Shown here: positions 26,587 through 36,344 of the stretch, piece by piece
How positions within the stretch are numbered: the stretch's first letter is position 1
Layout of the letters: the number at the start of each line of letters is the position of its first letter
Source of the DNA: Psychrobacillus sp. BL-248-WT-3
GTDB taxonomy: Bacteria; Bacillota; Bacilli; Bacillales_A; Planococcaceae
Length of the DNA stretch: 64,000 nucleotides
Direction: 5' to 3'
Assembly (NCBI RefSeq): GCF_012843435.1
Contig: NZ_JABAFC010000005.1
Location: forward strand, 87,115-151,114
The notes under the pieces: generated by a model
The model's database searches: none
The model's input: only the letters and a program-made list of their open reading frames with translations
Told to the model about the DNA's origin: nothing
Made by a program: the position numbers and the translations under genes

Positions 26587-28002
26587 ATGAAAATTATTGT
26601 AGGCTTTATATCTATGCTTTTAGTAGTAACAAATTGCGTTTTATTATTATTTCAATATGAGGTGTACTCCTCCAATATAGATGAAGAAGTACAGGACTTT
26701 TCATATGAGCAAGAAGTAGATATCCAATTATTTGAAAATAGTATACAAGTAAATCATCACTTTTTTAACTTACCAAAGGAGAAAGTCTCTATTTTATGGC
26801 CAATTGCTAGTGAAAATAGGAGCTGTTTAAACGGTGCTGGAAACAGCTGTAAACGTTTTGCAGAAGACTTGAGTAGCTTTCTTGAAGATGAAGTCTCCAG
26901 TCAAAGTGTATCCTATACTTTTCCTTTGCCAAATGGCTTAAAAGAAGGAGTCGTTCTTTCTGATTTTCTCTTAAAGCTAGAAAATGGTGATGTAACCTAT
27001 ACAACATTACATATAACAGACTCTTTAAAAAGAGGCGGAATGTGGGTAAGTGGACTACCTAAGATTGGTAACTCTTCTTTAGACTTAATTGACTACTCAC
27101 TTTCTATTGGAGAAGGTACTGTACAAGAGTTATATTGGCAACAAGAAGCTTTACCGATTCAATACCAAAATGATCATTATTCGGTCTATTCCAAGGAGCC
27201 GGTAGCGGCTGGTCTACAAAAGCTTTTAGATGAATTACAATTACCTAACACTAGACATTCTTCTATTTTAGTTGAGGATAATAAGTACAAAGTGAACGCA
27301 TCCAATATTTTATTTTTGGAAAATGAGGACTTGCCTTCTATACAGAGAGATATAGCTGTTAAAAATATTCAGGATGGCTATAATTTACCGACCGAAAATC
27401 TTTTGCTAGCAGAAGTAGTAAGCAGCTTTCTAATGGAGTCTCCTGTGGGGGCTGAAAAGTCAATATGGATGTATGAGACCTTAACTAATTATTTGACTAA
27501 TAGTCAATTGTCCGAATGGAAGTCCTTGTTGGAAAATCAGAAGGAGTTAAGTGCGGAGAAGTTGGATAAGCTATTGTCATCTCTTCTGGATTCCAAAACT
27601 TCATTTTTCGAATGGAATGATCTGCAAAACGACAAGTTCCCATTGTTGTTTGAAGATTCACGACCTGTATATATTAACGATGGCATACAAAAGGACATCG
27701 ACGTCCTATTTAAGGATGGAAAGGTTTTGTATGCAGCAGAACCATTATTAGATGTGTTGGGCTATACGTATGACGACACAGATAAAGGTTTATACGTCCA
27801 AAATGAAACTAGGGCATTTAGATTTCCTATTCAAGAACCATTTTATGTTTATAATCAAAAAAGATATGATGCCATGTCCGAGCCCTTTGAAAAAATCGGT
27901 TCAAAATTTTATATAGAAGAGACGTGGATGATTCGTTTGTTTTTGTTGAACATAGATAAAGAGGACGGACGAATTCATTTACAAGAAGAAACGTCTAATT
28001 AA
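26587..28002 (+). CDS. Membrane-anchored protein of unknown function
   Basis: 471 residues with one N-terminal membrane segment (about residues 2-22) and the rest outside. The C-terminal about 110 residues (from RPVYINDGI through YIEETWMIRLF) have the look of a copper amine oxidase-like stalk domain: a paired strand-turn pattern with FKDGKVLYAAEPLLDVLG. The middle is unassigned. Two Cys (SCLNGAGNSC) could form a disulfide. Start at ATG 26587 with GGAGG 8 bases upstream; the 26569 frame start overlaps the signal. It ends 16 bp before rsmD and may share its transcript. Confidence 0.7.
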   Translation: MKIIVGFISMLLVVTNCVLLLFQYEVYSSNIDEEVQDFSYEQEVDIQLFENSIQVNHHFFNLPKEKVSILWPIASENRSCLNGAGNSCKRFAEDLSSFLEDEVSSQSVSYTFPLPNGLKEGVVLSDFLLKLENGDVTYTTLHITDSLKRGGMWVSGLPKIGNSSLDLIDYSLSIGEGTVQELYWQQEALPIQYQNDHYSVYSKEPVAAGLQKLLDELQLPNTRHSSILVEDNKYKVNASNILFLENEDLPSIQRDIAVKNIQDGYNLPTENLLLAEVVSSFLMESPVGAEKSIWMYETLTNYLTNSQLSEWKSLLENQKELSAEKLDKLLSSLLDSKTSFFEWNDLQNDKFPLLFEDSRPVYINDGIQKDIDVLFKDGKVLYAAEPLLDVLGYTYDDTDKGLYVQNETRAFRFPIQEPFYVYNQKRYDAMSEPFEKIGSKFYIEETWMIRLFLLNIDKEDGRIHLQEETSN

Positions 28003-28018
28003 TGCTGGGAGAAATAGT

Positions 28019-29075
<1,057 letters not shown>

Positions 29076-29102
29076 CCTTGCCCTCGGGCAAGGTATTTTT
29101 TT
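29076..29102 (+). terminator. Terminator of rsmD-coaD
   Basis: CCTTGCCC and GGGCAAGG around a 2-base loop, followed by TATTTTTTT. Confidence 0.85.
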
Positions 29103-29118
29103 GCCTCCGATCAATATA

Positions 29119-29163
29119 TGACAGAAGTGTTACTGGTGCCTGGCACCAGTAACACTTCTGTCA
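29119..29163. repeat. Perfect 22-bp palindrome with GGTGCC/GGCACC core
   Basis: The left arm (29119-29140) and right arm (29142-29163) are exact complements with one T between. The core is GGTGCCTGGCACC. A related palindrome is at 34811. It ends 1 base before the ylbJ stop codon, so it may also stop ylbJ transcription. REP-like palindromes of this type occur in many bacteria. Confidence 0.7.
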
Positions 29164-29164
29164 T

Positions 29165-30043
29165 TTAGCCAAGTATGAAAAATAGTGGAATGATGAGCAT
29201 GTTGAGCAAACGGAACATGAGGTATTTCCGAATGGGTATGCCTGCTTTTTGAGCAAGAACAATTATTTGCATATGAATACTTAAACCGCTAAAAGCAATA
29301 ATAAGAGCAATGATAAAAGGAAGATAGTAGGATCCTGATAGTATTTGTCCGGCAAGGCTAATCCCACCCGTCATTTCAAAAAGTGAGGATACAAAAACTA
29401 GGACAGTTGGTGAAATAGTTGGGATGATTTCTTTTAAAGATTCAAATACGATATAGCTAATTGTAGTAAAGAAGATAACGGTCGTCCCAATAAGTAAAAG
29501 GATTTGATAGGTTTCTTTTATGCTCTCTTGGAAGGGAGAGGTGTTAGCTTCTTTTTTGTATGTATTCATTTGAATAGGCTTGGAGAAAATAATGAATACT
29601 AGTAGGAAAATAAGGTTGACTACATGAATGATGATTAATAATTTAAGCCCCGCTATTTCTGCGTTAAATATTTCAATTCCCACAAATCCGATCACAAACA
29701 TTGGGCTAGGTGCGTGGCAAATAGCTAATAGCCAGCTTGCATTCCGGGCGTTTAAGGTGCCTATTTCCTTTAAGGAGGATATAATGGCTGCTCCACTAGG
29801 GAAGCCCCCAAGAGCTGTCAGGAGGTAAATATTAAAATAAAGTTTAAATTTGTTACTGGTAGATAAAAATTTTTTCTGAGTGCGAATAAACATTTGAGTG
29901 ATCACCAAATAAGGTAATAGGTAAGGCATGAGAGAGGTAGTGAAGATGCGCATCCCTTCTAATGCACCTTTATGTGAAACTCCAGGCTGTAAAAATAAGA
30001 GAATAATAAGTGCCCAACTGCCAACTGTAACAATAATATGCAT
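29165..30043 (-). CDS. ylbJ: YlbJ-type sporulation membrane protein, short form
   Basis: 292 residues with about eight membrane helices and two nucleoside-recognition (Gate) repeats; the first has LGGFPSGAAIISSL and the second FEMTGGISLAG. B. subtilis YlbJ is an integral membrane protein needed for proper sporulation and is about 400 residues, so this one is distinctly shorter, mostly in the loops; no frameshift is seen. The arrangement coaD-ylbJ-ylbL follows B. subtilis. GGAATGA precedes the ATG. Confidence 0.75.
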   Translation of the reverse strand: MHIIVTVGSWALIILLFLQPGVSHKGALEGMRIFTTSLMPYLLPYLVITQMFIRTQKKFLSTSNKFKLYFNIYLLTALGGFPSGAAIISSLKEIGTLNARNASWLLAICHAPSPMFVIGFVGIEIFNAEIAGLKLLIIIHVVNLIFLLVFIIFSKPIQMNTYKKEANTSPFQESIKETYQILLLIGTTVIFFTTISYIVFESLKEIIPTISPTVLVFVSSLFEMTGGISLAGQILSGSYYLPFIIALIIAFSGLSIHMQIIVLAQKAGIPIRKYLMFRLLNMLIIPLFFILG

Positions 30044-30245
30044 TTTGCGTCATTCCTTATCTCTTAAAGGAAAACATTTTTTCCTCAAAGCGTAGTTTTT
30101 GTAAGATTTCTTTCTTGAACAGAGTTACTCATTCTTTTAAATCTTCCAGAGTTAGCAATATTTTCTTAATATGTTTTGTCAGTCAAAATTGGAAGTGATA
30201 AACTTATATTTATATTTAATTATTTATGAAAGAGAGGGATAACTT

Positions 30246-31292
30246 ATGAAGAAGATAAAACCAATAGTCCTTCTTTTTATTGTTGTAATTATTTTGGCAT
30301 TAGGCTTCTATCCAATGGAATCCTACATTTCAAGACCAGGCGGAGCTTATGAGCTTTCACCATTGGTACATGTTGAAAATGGAGATGAGGATGACGAGGG
30401 TACATTAAGTCTTCTAACTATTGCTCTATCAAAGGCGACTCCTCTCACGTATGCGTACGCGAAAGTAACAGATAGTCAAAAGATTTATCCTGCCGATCAA
30501 ATTCGCCAAGAGGACGAAGATGAAGAGGAATATAATGTACGTCAATTAAAGCTTATGTCTGATTCTCAGTTTAATGCTATTACGGTGGCTTTCGATCGAG
30601 CGAAAAAACCATACACCGTTATTAATCACGGAATATTTATTTTTAATGTAGTGGATGGAGGGGGCGCTCACAATATTCTAAAACCAGGAGACAAAATTTT
30701 AGAAATGGATGATTTGTCTGATCTGACTGGAGACGTGATTGCTAAGTACTTAGCAGATAAAAAAGAGGGAGATACCGTTCGTTTAAAGGTCGAGCGGGAA
30801 GAAAAGGTGCTTACTAAAGAGGTAACCCTTAAATCGGTCCCAGGGGTCCTTGAAAAGGCTGGTATTGGTATTTCCTATACTGAAAACAAGGTAGTAGAAA
30901 CCACCCCGTCTGTAGAGATTAAATCCGACGATATTGGAGGTCCATCGGCAGGTCTAATGTTTACCCTTGAGTTATTGAACCAACTGCTTCCAGAGGACAT
31001 AACAAAGGGCTACGATATTGCAGGGACTGGTGAAATGCTACAAGATGGTACTGTTGGAAGGATAGGCGGAATCGACTTAAAAGTAATTGCTGCAGATAAA
31101 AAAGGGGTGGATTTCATGTTTGCACCCGACGATGATATACCTGAAGAAATTGTTGCTAAAAACCCAGATCTTACCTCTAACTATGAAGAAGCTTTAAAAA
31201 CGGCAAAAAAAATTGGCACAAAGATGAAAATTGTGCCAGTGAAAACCATTGACGATGCAATGGAATATTTAGATAACCTAGAACCTAAATGA
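30246..31292 (+). CDS. ylbL: YlbL, PDZ and Lon-type protease
   Basis: 348 residues: N-terminal signal anchor (about 5-22), PDZ domain (about 125-195, with GGGAHNILKPGDKILEMD), then a Lon-type Ser-Lys protease domain. The Ser is in DIGGPSAGLMF (about residue 236) and the Lys in GGIDLKVIAA (about 280). It acts on the outer face of the membrane; YlbL is linked to release from the DNA-damage division checkpoint in B. subtilis. Starts at ATG 30246 after AGAGAGGG. Its stop abuts the ylbM stop on the other strand. Confidence 0.93.
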   Translation: MKKIKPIVLLFIVVIILALGFYPMESYISRPGGAYELSPLVHVENGDEDDEGTLSLLTIALSKATPLTYAYAKVTDSQKIYPADQIRQEDEDEEEYNVRQLKLMSDSQFNAITVAFDRAKKPYTVINHGIFIFNVVDGGGAHNILKPGDKILEMDDLSDLTGDVIAKYLADKKEGDTVRLKVEREEKVLTKEVTLKSVPGVLEKAGIGISYTENKVVETTPSVEIKSDDIGGPSAGLMFTLELLNQLLPEDITKGYDIAGTGEMLQDGTVGRIGGIDLKVIAADKKGVDFMFAPDDDIPEEIVAKNPDLTSNYEEALKTAKKIGTKMKIVPVKTIDDAMEYLDNLEPK

Positions 31293-32507
31293 TTAAATTC
31301 TAATTGGTATCTTTCTATATTCGCTCCCAACCATGGATGAACCAAATTTAGTTTGAAGTCCTAAATAATATAGATTTGCGGCTTTAATATCAAGCTGCAG
31401 TAGTATATTATCCTTGCTTGCAGCCACCCTACTAACTAGAGGGAGCTGCAAGTCTTTTTTTATGGATTGGAGGTAGGTCTGTCCTTTTTGACTCATTGCA
31501 AGTGGTCGGATATAGGTAGGGTACTCAATAGCTCTTAAATCTTCCCATGTAAATGCATTATAAATATGGGTCAACATTCTTTGTATTCTTGTCCAGGTAA
31601 ATCGTTTGGATTTTATTTGCTCCATAAATGGGAAGAAACTGTCATGCTTTGCAGCAGCGTTCCAAATAGCATTTTCAATGCCTTCCGTCACCTCTGCATA
31701 CTTTGCAATGCTATGTTTATCCTGGCGCAAAATAATTAGGCGCAAAATAGGATAAAAACGCTCCCAGCTACCGAAACTTTCTGCCTGGTCAATCCATTTG
31801 GTTAGACCCAGAAGACTTGTGTCGGGTAAATATGGATGAATTTTAGAAAGCTCTTTTTCTTCGAAGAGCACCTTTCTAATTCCAGTGGCACTCGCTATCG
31901 ATTCTGTTTTTTTAGCATCATCGTGGTAGTTAGCCACAATGCGTTGAATTGTAGTTGGCTTGATGGATGAATTTATTTGACGTGCAGCCTCCATGTAGTG
32001 GTAGCCTAAGATGTTATTTGGTTTAGACAAATCCACTAGAGGTTCAGTTGCTTCTTTTGCCAATAAAAGATATGCCTCGTTCAGTGCTTTTGGATAACTA
32101 ATCCCTCTTTTTATAAACTGAGAGATAGCCTCGTTGTATTCGTTCTTTTTGAAGGTTAACAACTTAACTGTATGATTAAAAGACTCTATTGACCCTTCCT
32201 CACTTCCAAAACAAAAGCTGTCGCATTTTAATGCATCCAATAAAAAAATAGCTCCCTTAGCAAAATCACTTGCCTGTGCAGTTGCAAATGCATATGGTAA
32301 CTCTATAACTAAATCGACACCAGCATCTACTGCCATTTTAGCTCTAGTCCATTTATCTACAAGCGCTGGCTCTCCACGCTGCAAGAAGTTGCCGGACATG
32401 ACAGCGATTGAAAGTTCGCTATTCGTCTGTTTAATGGACTGTTGTAAATGGTGTAGATGACCATTATGAAATGGATTGTATTCTACAACAATTCCTGTGG
32501 CTTTCAT
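31293..32507 (-). CDS. tmcAL: tRNA(Met) cytidine acetate ligase
   Basis: 404 residues (YlbM). The nucleotidyltransferase-like N-terminus is VVEYNPFHNGHLHHLQQ, with the HxGH motif at FHNGH (about residues 12-16), and GNFLQRGEPALVDKWTRA follows. It uses ATP and acetate to make acetylcytidine at the tRNA(Met) wobble base. In B. subtilis ylbM is divergent from ylbN-rpmF, as here. No clear terminator is seen between it and ylbL. Confidence 0.93.
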   Translation of the reverse strand: MKATGIVVEYNPFHNGHLHHLQQSIKQTNSELSIAVMSGNFLQRGEPALVDKWTRAKMAVDAGVDLVIELPYAFATAQASDFAKGAIFLLDALKCDSFCFGSEEGSIESFNHTVKLLTFKKNEYNEAISQFIKRGISYPKALNEAYLLLAKEATEPLVDLSKPNNILGYHYMEAARQINSSIKPTTIQRIVANYHDDAKKTESIASATGIRKVLFEEKELSKIHPYLPDTSLLGLTKWIDQAESFGSWERFYPILRLIILRQDKHSIAKYAEVTEGIENAIWNAAAKHDSFFPFMEQIKSKRFTWTRIQRMLTHIYNAFTWEDLRAIEYPTYIRPLAMSQKGQTYLQSIKKDLQLPLVSRVAASKDNILLQLDIKAANLYYLGLQTKFGSSMVGSEYRKIPIRI

Positions 32508-32650
32508 TATAATTAATCCCCCTTAAATTTTCTGATCTTCTAGCTGGTAGTCTTTGCTATCGTTGTTTTGTCTGTTAAATCTGGACCAATCTTAAATACT
32601 TTCCTTACTGAAAGTATAATGTTAAAATAAAGTAGTGACAAGAAATTATC

Positions 32651-32679
32651 TTGACATCTAAAACTAAGCATTATATAAT
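32651..32679 (+). promoter_or_regulatory. Consensus sigma-A promoter of ylbN-rpmF
   Basis: TTGACA and TATAAT separated by exactly 17 bp, 29 bp before the ylbN start. It is one of the strongest promoter matches in the window. Confidence 0.9.
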
Positions 32680-32708
32680 CAACTTTGTTGTCTTGAGGTG
32701 ATAATCGT

Positions 32709-33248
32709 ATGAAATGGGCAATTAGTCAGCTTTCTAAATATCGTGAGAATGGTCTAGATATAGATGAATTCGTGGAACTCGAAAATGTGAAGAAGCGAAA
32801 TCAAGACGTTCGAAAGATTTCACCCGTTCATGTAAAAGGGCACTGCACATTTGGTGCAGCGCAAATGACTTGTCATTTTCAGCTTTCTGGAGTTTTAACC
32901 TTACCATGTGCACGCACTTGGGAAGATGTAGAATTTCCATTTGAGATTGATTCGGATGAAGTATTCACCTGGTCCGACACTGCACTCGCTTCTGCTAAAG
33001 CGTATGATAATTATCATATCGTAGAAGGGGATGTCATTGATGTCGATCCTGTTCTGGAAGAATTAATTCTTTTAGAAATACCATTGCAAGTGTATAAAGA
33101 AGGTGCAGACCAATTTAAACACGAGGGTGGGACAGGTTGGAGCTTTACTACTGATGAAGATCTTAAAGAATTGCAAGAAGATGACCAACCAAAATTGGAT
33201 CCAAGACTTGCTGATTTAGCTAAGTATTTTGATCAAACAGACGAATAA
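32709..33248 (+). CDS. ylbN: YceD family protein (DUF177)
   Basis: 179 residues, acidic. The conserved pattern LSGVLTLPCARTWEDVEFPFEI and FEHEGGTGW-like end (KHEGGTGWSFTTDED) mark DUF177/YceD, linked to 23S rRNA accumulation and always next to rpmF. GAGGTG precedes the ATG. Followed after 24 bp by rpmF, clearly one operon. Confidence 0.92.
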   Translation: MKWAISQLSKYRENGLDIDEFVELENVKKRNQDVRKISPVHVKGHCTFGAAQMTCHFQLSGVLTLPCARTWEDVEFPFEIDSDEVFTWSDTALASAKAYDNYHIVEGDVIDVDPVLEELILLEIPLQVYKEGADQFKHEGGTGWSFTTDEDLKELQEDDQPKLDPRLADLAKYFDQTDE

Positions 33249-33272
33249 TAGATCTGTAAGGAGGTGCCACCA

Positions 33273-33446
33273 ATGGCAGTACCAGCTAGAAGAACTTCTA
33301 AAACTGTAAAAAGAAAACGTCGTACACATTTTAAATTATCCGTACCTGGTATGGTTGCTTGTTCAAATTGTGGTGAAATGAAATTGGCTCACCGAGTTTG
33401 TAAATCATGCGGTCAATACAAAGGGAAAGAAGTAGTGAGCAAATAA
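33273..33446 (+). CDS. rpmF: 50S ribosomal protein L32
   Basis: 57 residues beginning [19 protein letters not shown]. Four Cys in CSNC and CKSC form the zinc ribbon, so this is the zinc-binding version. ATG 33273 with AAGGAGG about 7 bases upstream; the frame opens 3 codons earlier but that is not used. Followed by a strong terminator. Confidence 0.98.
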   Translation: MAVPARRTSKTVKRKRRTHFKLSVPGMVACSNCGEMKLAHRVCKSCGQYKGKEVVSK

Positions 33447-33463
33447 TACAGTATTTGTTCCTT

Positions 33464-33505
33464 AAAAGGCTACCAAAGAGACCATGGCTCTTCGGTAGCC
33501 TTTTT
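33464..33505 (+). terminator. Terminator of ylbN-rpmF
   Basis: AAAAGGCTACC and GGTAGCCTTTTT, with an inner AAGAG/CTCTT stem. Confidence 0.85.
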
Positions 33506-33534
33506 CTCTATATTCATTTTAGGAGGTACATACT

Positions 33535-34296
33535 TTGGCTTACACAATAAAAGAACAGGATAACATCCTAATATTTGAGATTGATCGACCTGACATACAT
33601 AATGCTATTAACTTTGATGTTTTGGCTGGATTTAGGCAGCTTGTGACTGAGGTTAATTCAAATAAAGAAATTAAGCTTGTAGTAATCACAGGAGCAGGAG
33701 ATAAGTCTTTCTGTTCAGGAGGAGATTTATCAGTTTTTCATGAGCTAAAAACGGCGGAGGAATCTTACGCAATGCTAAGCGAAGTAGCTAAAGAACTTTA
33801 CAAGGTAGCTACTCTAGAGGTACCAACAATCGCTTTAATTAATGGGACCGCAGTTGGTGGGGGATGTGAAATAGCCACATTATGCGATTTCCGACTTGTC
33901 AAAAAGGAAGCGAAATGTGGTTTTATCCAAGGTAAACTTGCTATTACCAGTGGTTGGGGTGGAGGAACATACCTTTTTGAAAAGGGTATGAGGTATGATA
34001 AAGCGCTAAAGATGTTAACAGAAGCCACACCTTATCATTCATCGGAGCTATTAGAAATGGGTTGGGCTACCGAAGTGTTTGAGGGTGATAAAGTGATTGC
34101 TCTACAAGACTTCATCTCCAAAATGATTCTTCCCCATTCGACAGTTTTGAAGGCCTACAAAAAACAGATCATACGAAAATGGGAGCAATCTAAATTATTT
34201 GAGAGAATAATGGAAGAAGTGAAAGAATGCTCTATACTTTGGGAAGCTGATGTACACCATGAGGCAGTGAATTCTTTTTTATCAAAAAAGAAATAA
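33535..34296 (+). CDS. Crotonase-fold protein (enoyl-CoA hydratase family)
   Basis: 253 residues. Crotonase start IFEIDRPDIHNAIN, oxyanion-hole region GDKSFCSGGDLS and second loop GTAVGGGCEIATLCDFR are all present. Then QGKLAITSGWGGGTYLF contains a Gly-Trp-Gly-Gly motif that, from memory, also occurs in ethylmalonyl/methylmalonyl-CoA decarboxylases of the ECHDC1 type, where hydratases have a Glu. So decarboxylase is as likely as hydratase. TTG start with AGGAGG 9 bases upstream. It is the first gene after rpmF and close to an acyl-CoA carboxylase cluster. Confidence 0.82.
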   Translation: MAYTIKEQDNILIFEIDRPDIHNAINFDVLAGFRQLVTEVNSNKEIKLVVITGAGDKSFCSGGDLSVFHELKTAEESYAMLSEVAKELYKVATLEVPTIALINGTAVGGGCEIATLCDFRLVKKEAKCGFIQGKLAITSGWGGGTYLFEKGMRYDKALKMLTEATPYHSSELLEMGWATEVFEGDKVIALQDFISKMILPHSTVLKAYKKQIIRKWEQSKLFERIMEEVKECSILWEADVHHEAVNSFLSKKK

Positions 34297-34355
34297 AATA
34301 GAGTCTATTTATACCCACTTTGCATATATTAATAAAAAAGCAAAGGGTGATAAAT

Positions 34356-34757
34356 GTGAATGTTAAATTGAGAAAAGATAGCTGGACCCTCGACGAAGAC
34401 AATCTACTAAAAGAGATAGTACTAAAGAAAATCGAACAAGGCCACACCCAAATCTCAGGGTTTCAGGAAGCCAGCGTGTTGTTAGGGCGGTCCAAACAAG
34501 CTTGTGCATTTAGATGGAATAAAAATCTTCGCCCACAACTTTTCCCAAAAGAGGATTCCCCGAAGGTAGAAAGTTTCAAGGAGACTGTAAACGATTCCAC
34601 TTCCCTTCAAAACCATTTGCAACTTGCCATGCAAAGTTATGATGAAATGAAAAATTCCTATGATGAAATAGCAAATGCATATAATTTACTAAAAAGAGAT
34701 TACGAGGTACTAGTGAACTGGGCCAAACAAGGTGTTCAACACATAGAAAGAAATTAG
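34356..34757 (+). CDS. RsfA/GerR-type regulator
   Basis: 133 residues. The N-terminal half has a Myb/SANT-like pattern: SWTLDEDNLLKEIVLK and GRSKQACAFRWNK, the DNA-binding signature of RsfA-family proteins. The second half is a probable coiled coil (YDEMKNSYDEIANAYNLLKRDYEVL). B. subtilis has gerR/ylbO after rpmF, a sigma-E regulon gene that represses coat and cortex genes, and position suggests the same here. GTG 34356 has AAAGGGTG about 7 bases upstream. Confidence 0.78.
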   Translation: MNVKLRKDSWTLDEDNLLKEIVLKKIEQGHTQISGFQEASVLLGRSKQACAFRWNKNLRPQLFPKEDSPKVESFKETVNDSTSLQNHLQLAMQSYDEMKNSYDEIANAYNLLKRDYEVLVNWAKQGVQHIERN

Positions 34758-34764
34758 CAAGGAA

Positions 34765-34791
34765 GTCTCTAAAAAATAGAGACTTTTTTTA
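34765..34791 (+). terminator. Terminator of the GerR-type gene
   Basis: AAGTCTCTA and TAGAGACTT around AAAAA, followed by seven T. Confidence 0.8.
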
Positions 34792-34810
34792 ATGGAAAAT
34801 AATTTTATAT

Positions 34811-34849
34811 CAGAATCGTTACAGGTGCCTGGCACCTGTAACGATTTTG
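34811..34849. repeat. Second GGTGCC/GGCACC palindrome
   Basis: Arms of 19 bp (34811-34829 and 34831-34849) with one G/T pair and a single T loop. It shares GTTACnGGTGCCTGGCACC with 29119-29163 but differs in the outer arms, where the pairing is preserved. Confidence 0.65.
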
Positions 34850-34910
34850 TAATTTTTTGTTGGTTATTTGGCCCTAGGTTATGTAGATGAATTTAATCAA
34901 TTATTATGTG

Positions 34911-34942
34911 AAAGTTGAATTCACTTTCAACTTTCGTATAGA
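34911..34942 (+). promoter_or_regulatory. Promoter of the acyl-CoA carboxylase genes with an inverted repeat
   Basis: TTGAAT (34915-34920) and TATAGA (34937-34942) are 16 bp apart. An inverted repeat AAAGTTGAA/TTTCAACTTT (34911-34919 and 34925-34934) overlaps the -35 box and spacer, the normal place for a repressor operator. Confidence 0.5.
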
Positions 34943-34982
34943 CTAATAGAGGGGAGAATATTTTGACAAAGGGGAGATACAT

Positions 34983-36344
34983 ATGAAAAAGCTGTTAATA
35001 GCAAATCGGGGAGAAATAGCACGACGCATTATCAAGACATGTAAACGCTTAAATATTGAAACGGTAGCAATTTATAGTGAAGCGGACGAACAGCTTCCTT
35101 ATGTAAAAGAAGCGGATTATGCTTTTCTTATTGGGCCGAGTCAGGTCCAACAGTCTTATTTAAAGGCTGATGACATAATTGAGCTTGCTATACGAGAAGG
35201 TGTAGATGCAATTCATCCAGGCTATGGTTTTTTGTCAGAAAATGCAGAGTTTGCTAGAAAAGCAGAGGCAGCTGGAATTACGTTTATTGGCCCTAAAGCA
35301 GAAACGATTGAAAAGATGGGAGATAAAATTGAATCCCGTATAACAATGATTCATGCAAACGTGCCTGTGGTACCGGGAACTGAGGATGGGCTTAATTCGT
35401 TGGACGAGGCACTTCAAGCAGCCAAACAGATTGGCTACCCAATTATGCTTAAGGCAAGCGCGGGTGGAGGCGGCATCGGCATGATTAAATGTGACGATGA
35501 AGCAACCCTTACCAAGCACTTTGAATCGATTAAAACTAGAGCCAAATCTTATTTTGGTAGTGATATAGTATTTTTAGAAAAATTTATTGAAGACTCTCGC
35601 CACATTGAAGTACAAATCTTTGGGGATACAAAAGGAAACATCGTGCATTTGTTCGAACGTAATTGTTCTGTACAAAGAAGAAATCAAAAGGTTCTTGAAG
35701 AATCTCCATCTCCTAACTTCCCAGAAGAAGCCAAGAAGAAGCTGTTTGAGGCGGCAGTTAACGCGGCAAAGGCGGTCGATTATGTAAATGCTGGCACGGT
35801 GGAATTTATCGTAGACCAAAATCACCAATTTTACTTTTTAGAGATGAATACCCGTTTACAGGTAGAGCATCCAGTAACAGAAGCGGTAACAGGCTTTGAT
35901 TTAGTAGAATGGCAGCTAAAGGTTGCGCAAGGTGAGGAGTTGCCAGTTAAGGAGCAAGACAAAATTACAACTAATGGGCACGCGTTTGAATTTAGAATTT
36001 ACGCAGAGGATCCAAAAACGTTTTTCCCTTCTCCAGGAACAATATCTACTCTTACATGGGGAAATGATTCGGATGTAAGAATAGATGCAGGGTATGAGGA
36101 AGGAAATAAGGTGACTCCTTTTTATGATCCAATGATTTCCAAAGTAATTATACATGCAGAAAACAGAAGATTAGCAATTGAGAAAGCACAAAAATTATTT
36201 TCTTCTGCTAAAATAGAAGGTGTAAGAACTAATATTTCACTATTTGACCAGTTTTTACATGACAGTACTTTTGAAAGTGGAGTATATTCAACATCCGTTT
36301 TAGGGGAATGGATGGACAAACAAAGGGAGGAAATTTCAAAATGA
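34983..36344 (+). CDS. accC: Biotin carboxylase subunit of an acyl-CoA carboxylase
   Basis: 453 residues. Biotin carboxylase fold: KLLIANRGEIARRII at the start, ATP loop KASAGGGGIGMIK, EMNTRLQVEHPVTE, and the C-terminal domain with FEFRIYAEDP. It carboxylates biotin with bicarbonate and ATP. It is one gene of a three-gene set with a 70-residue biotin carrier and a PccB-type carboxyltransferase, the layout of propionyl-, methylcrotonyl- or similar acyl-CoA carboxylases rather than the fatty-acid ACC. The true substrate cannot be read off. GGGGAGATAC precedes the ATG. Its last 4 bases overlap the carrier gene. Confidence 0.88.
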   Translation: MKKLLIANRGEIARRIIKTCKRLNIETVAIYSEADEQLPYVKEADYAFLIGPSQVQQSYLKADDIIELAIREGVDAIHPGYGFLSENAEFARKAEAAGITFIGPKAETIEKMGDKIESRITMIHANVPVVPGTEDGLNSLDEALQAAKQIGYPIMLKASAGGGGIGMIKCDDEATLTKHFESIKTRAKSYFGSDIVFLEKFIEDSRHIEVQIFGDTKGNIVHLFERNCSVQRRNQKVLEESPSPNFPEEAKKKLFEAAVNAAKAVDYVNAGTVEFIVDQNHQFYFLEMNTRLQVEHPVTEAVTGFDLVEWQLKVAQGEELPVKEQDKITTNGHAFEFRIYAEDPKTFFPSPGTISTLTWGNDSDVRIDAGYEEGNKVTPFYDPMISKVIIHAENRRLAIEKAQKLFSSAKIEGVRTNISLFDQFLHDSTFESGVYSTSVLGEWMDKQREEISK

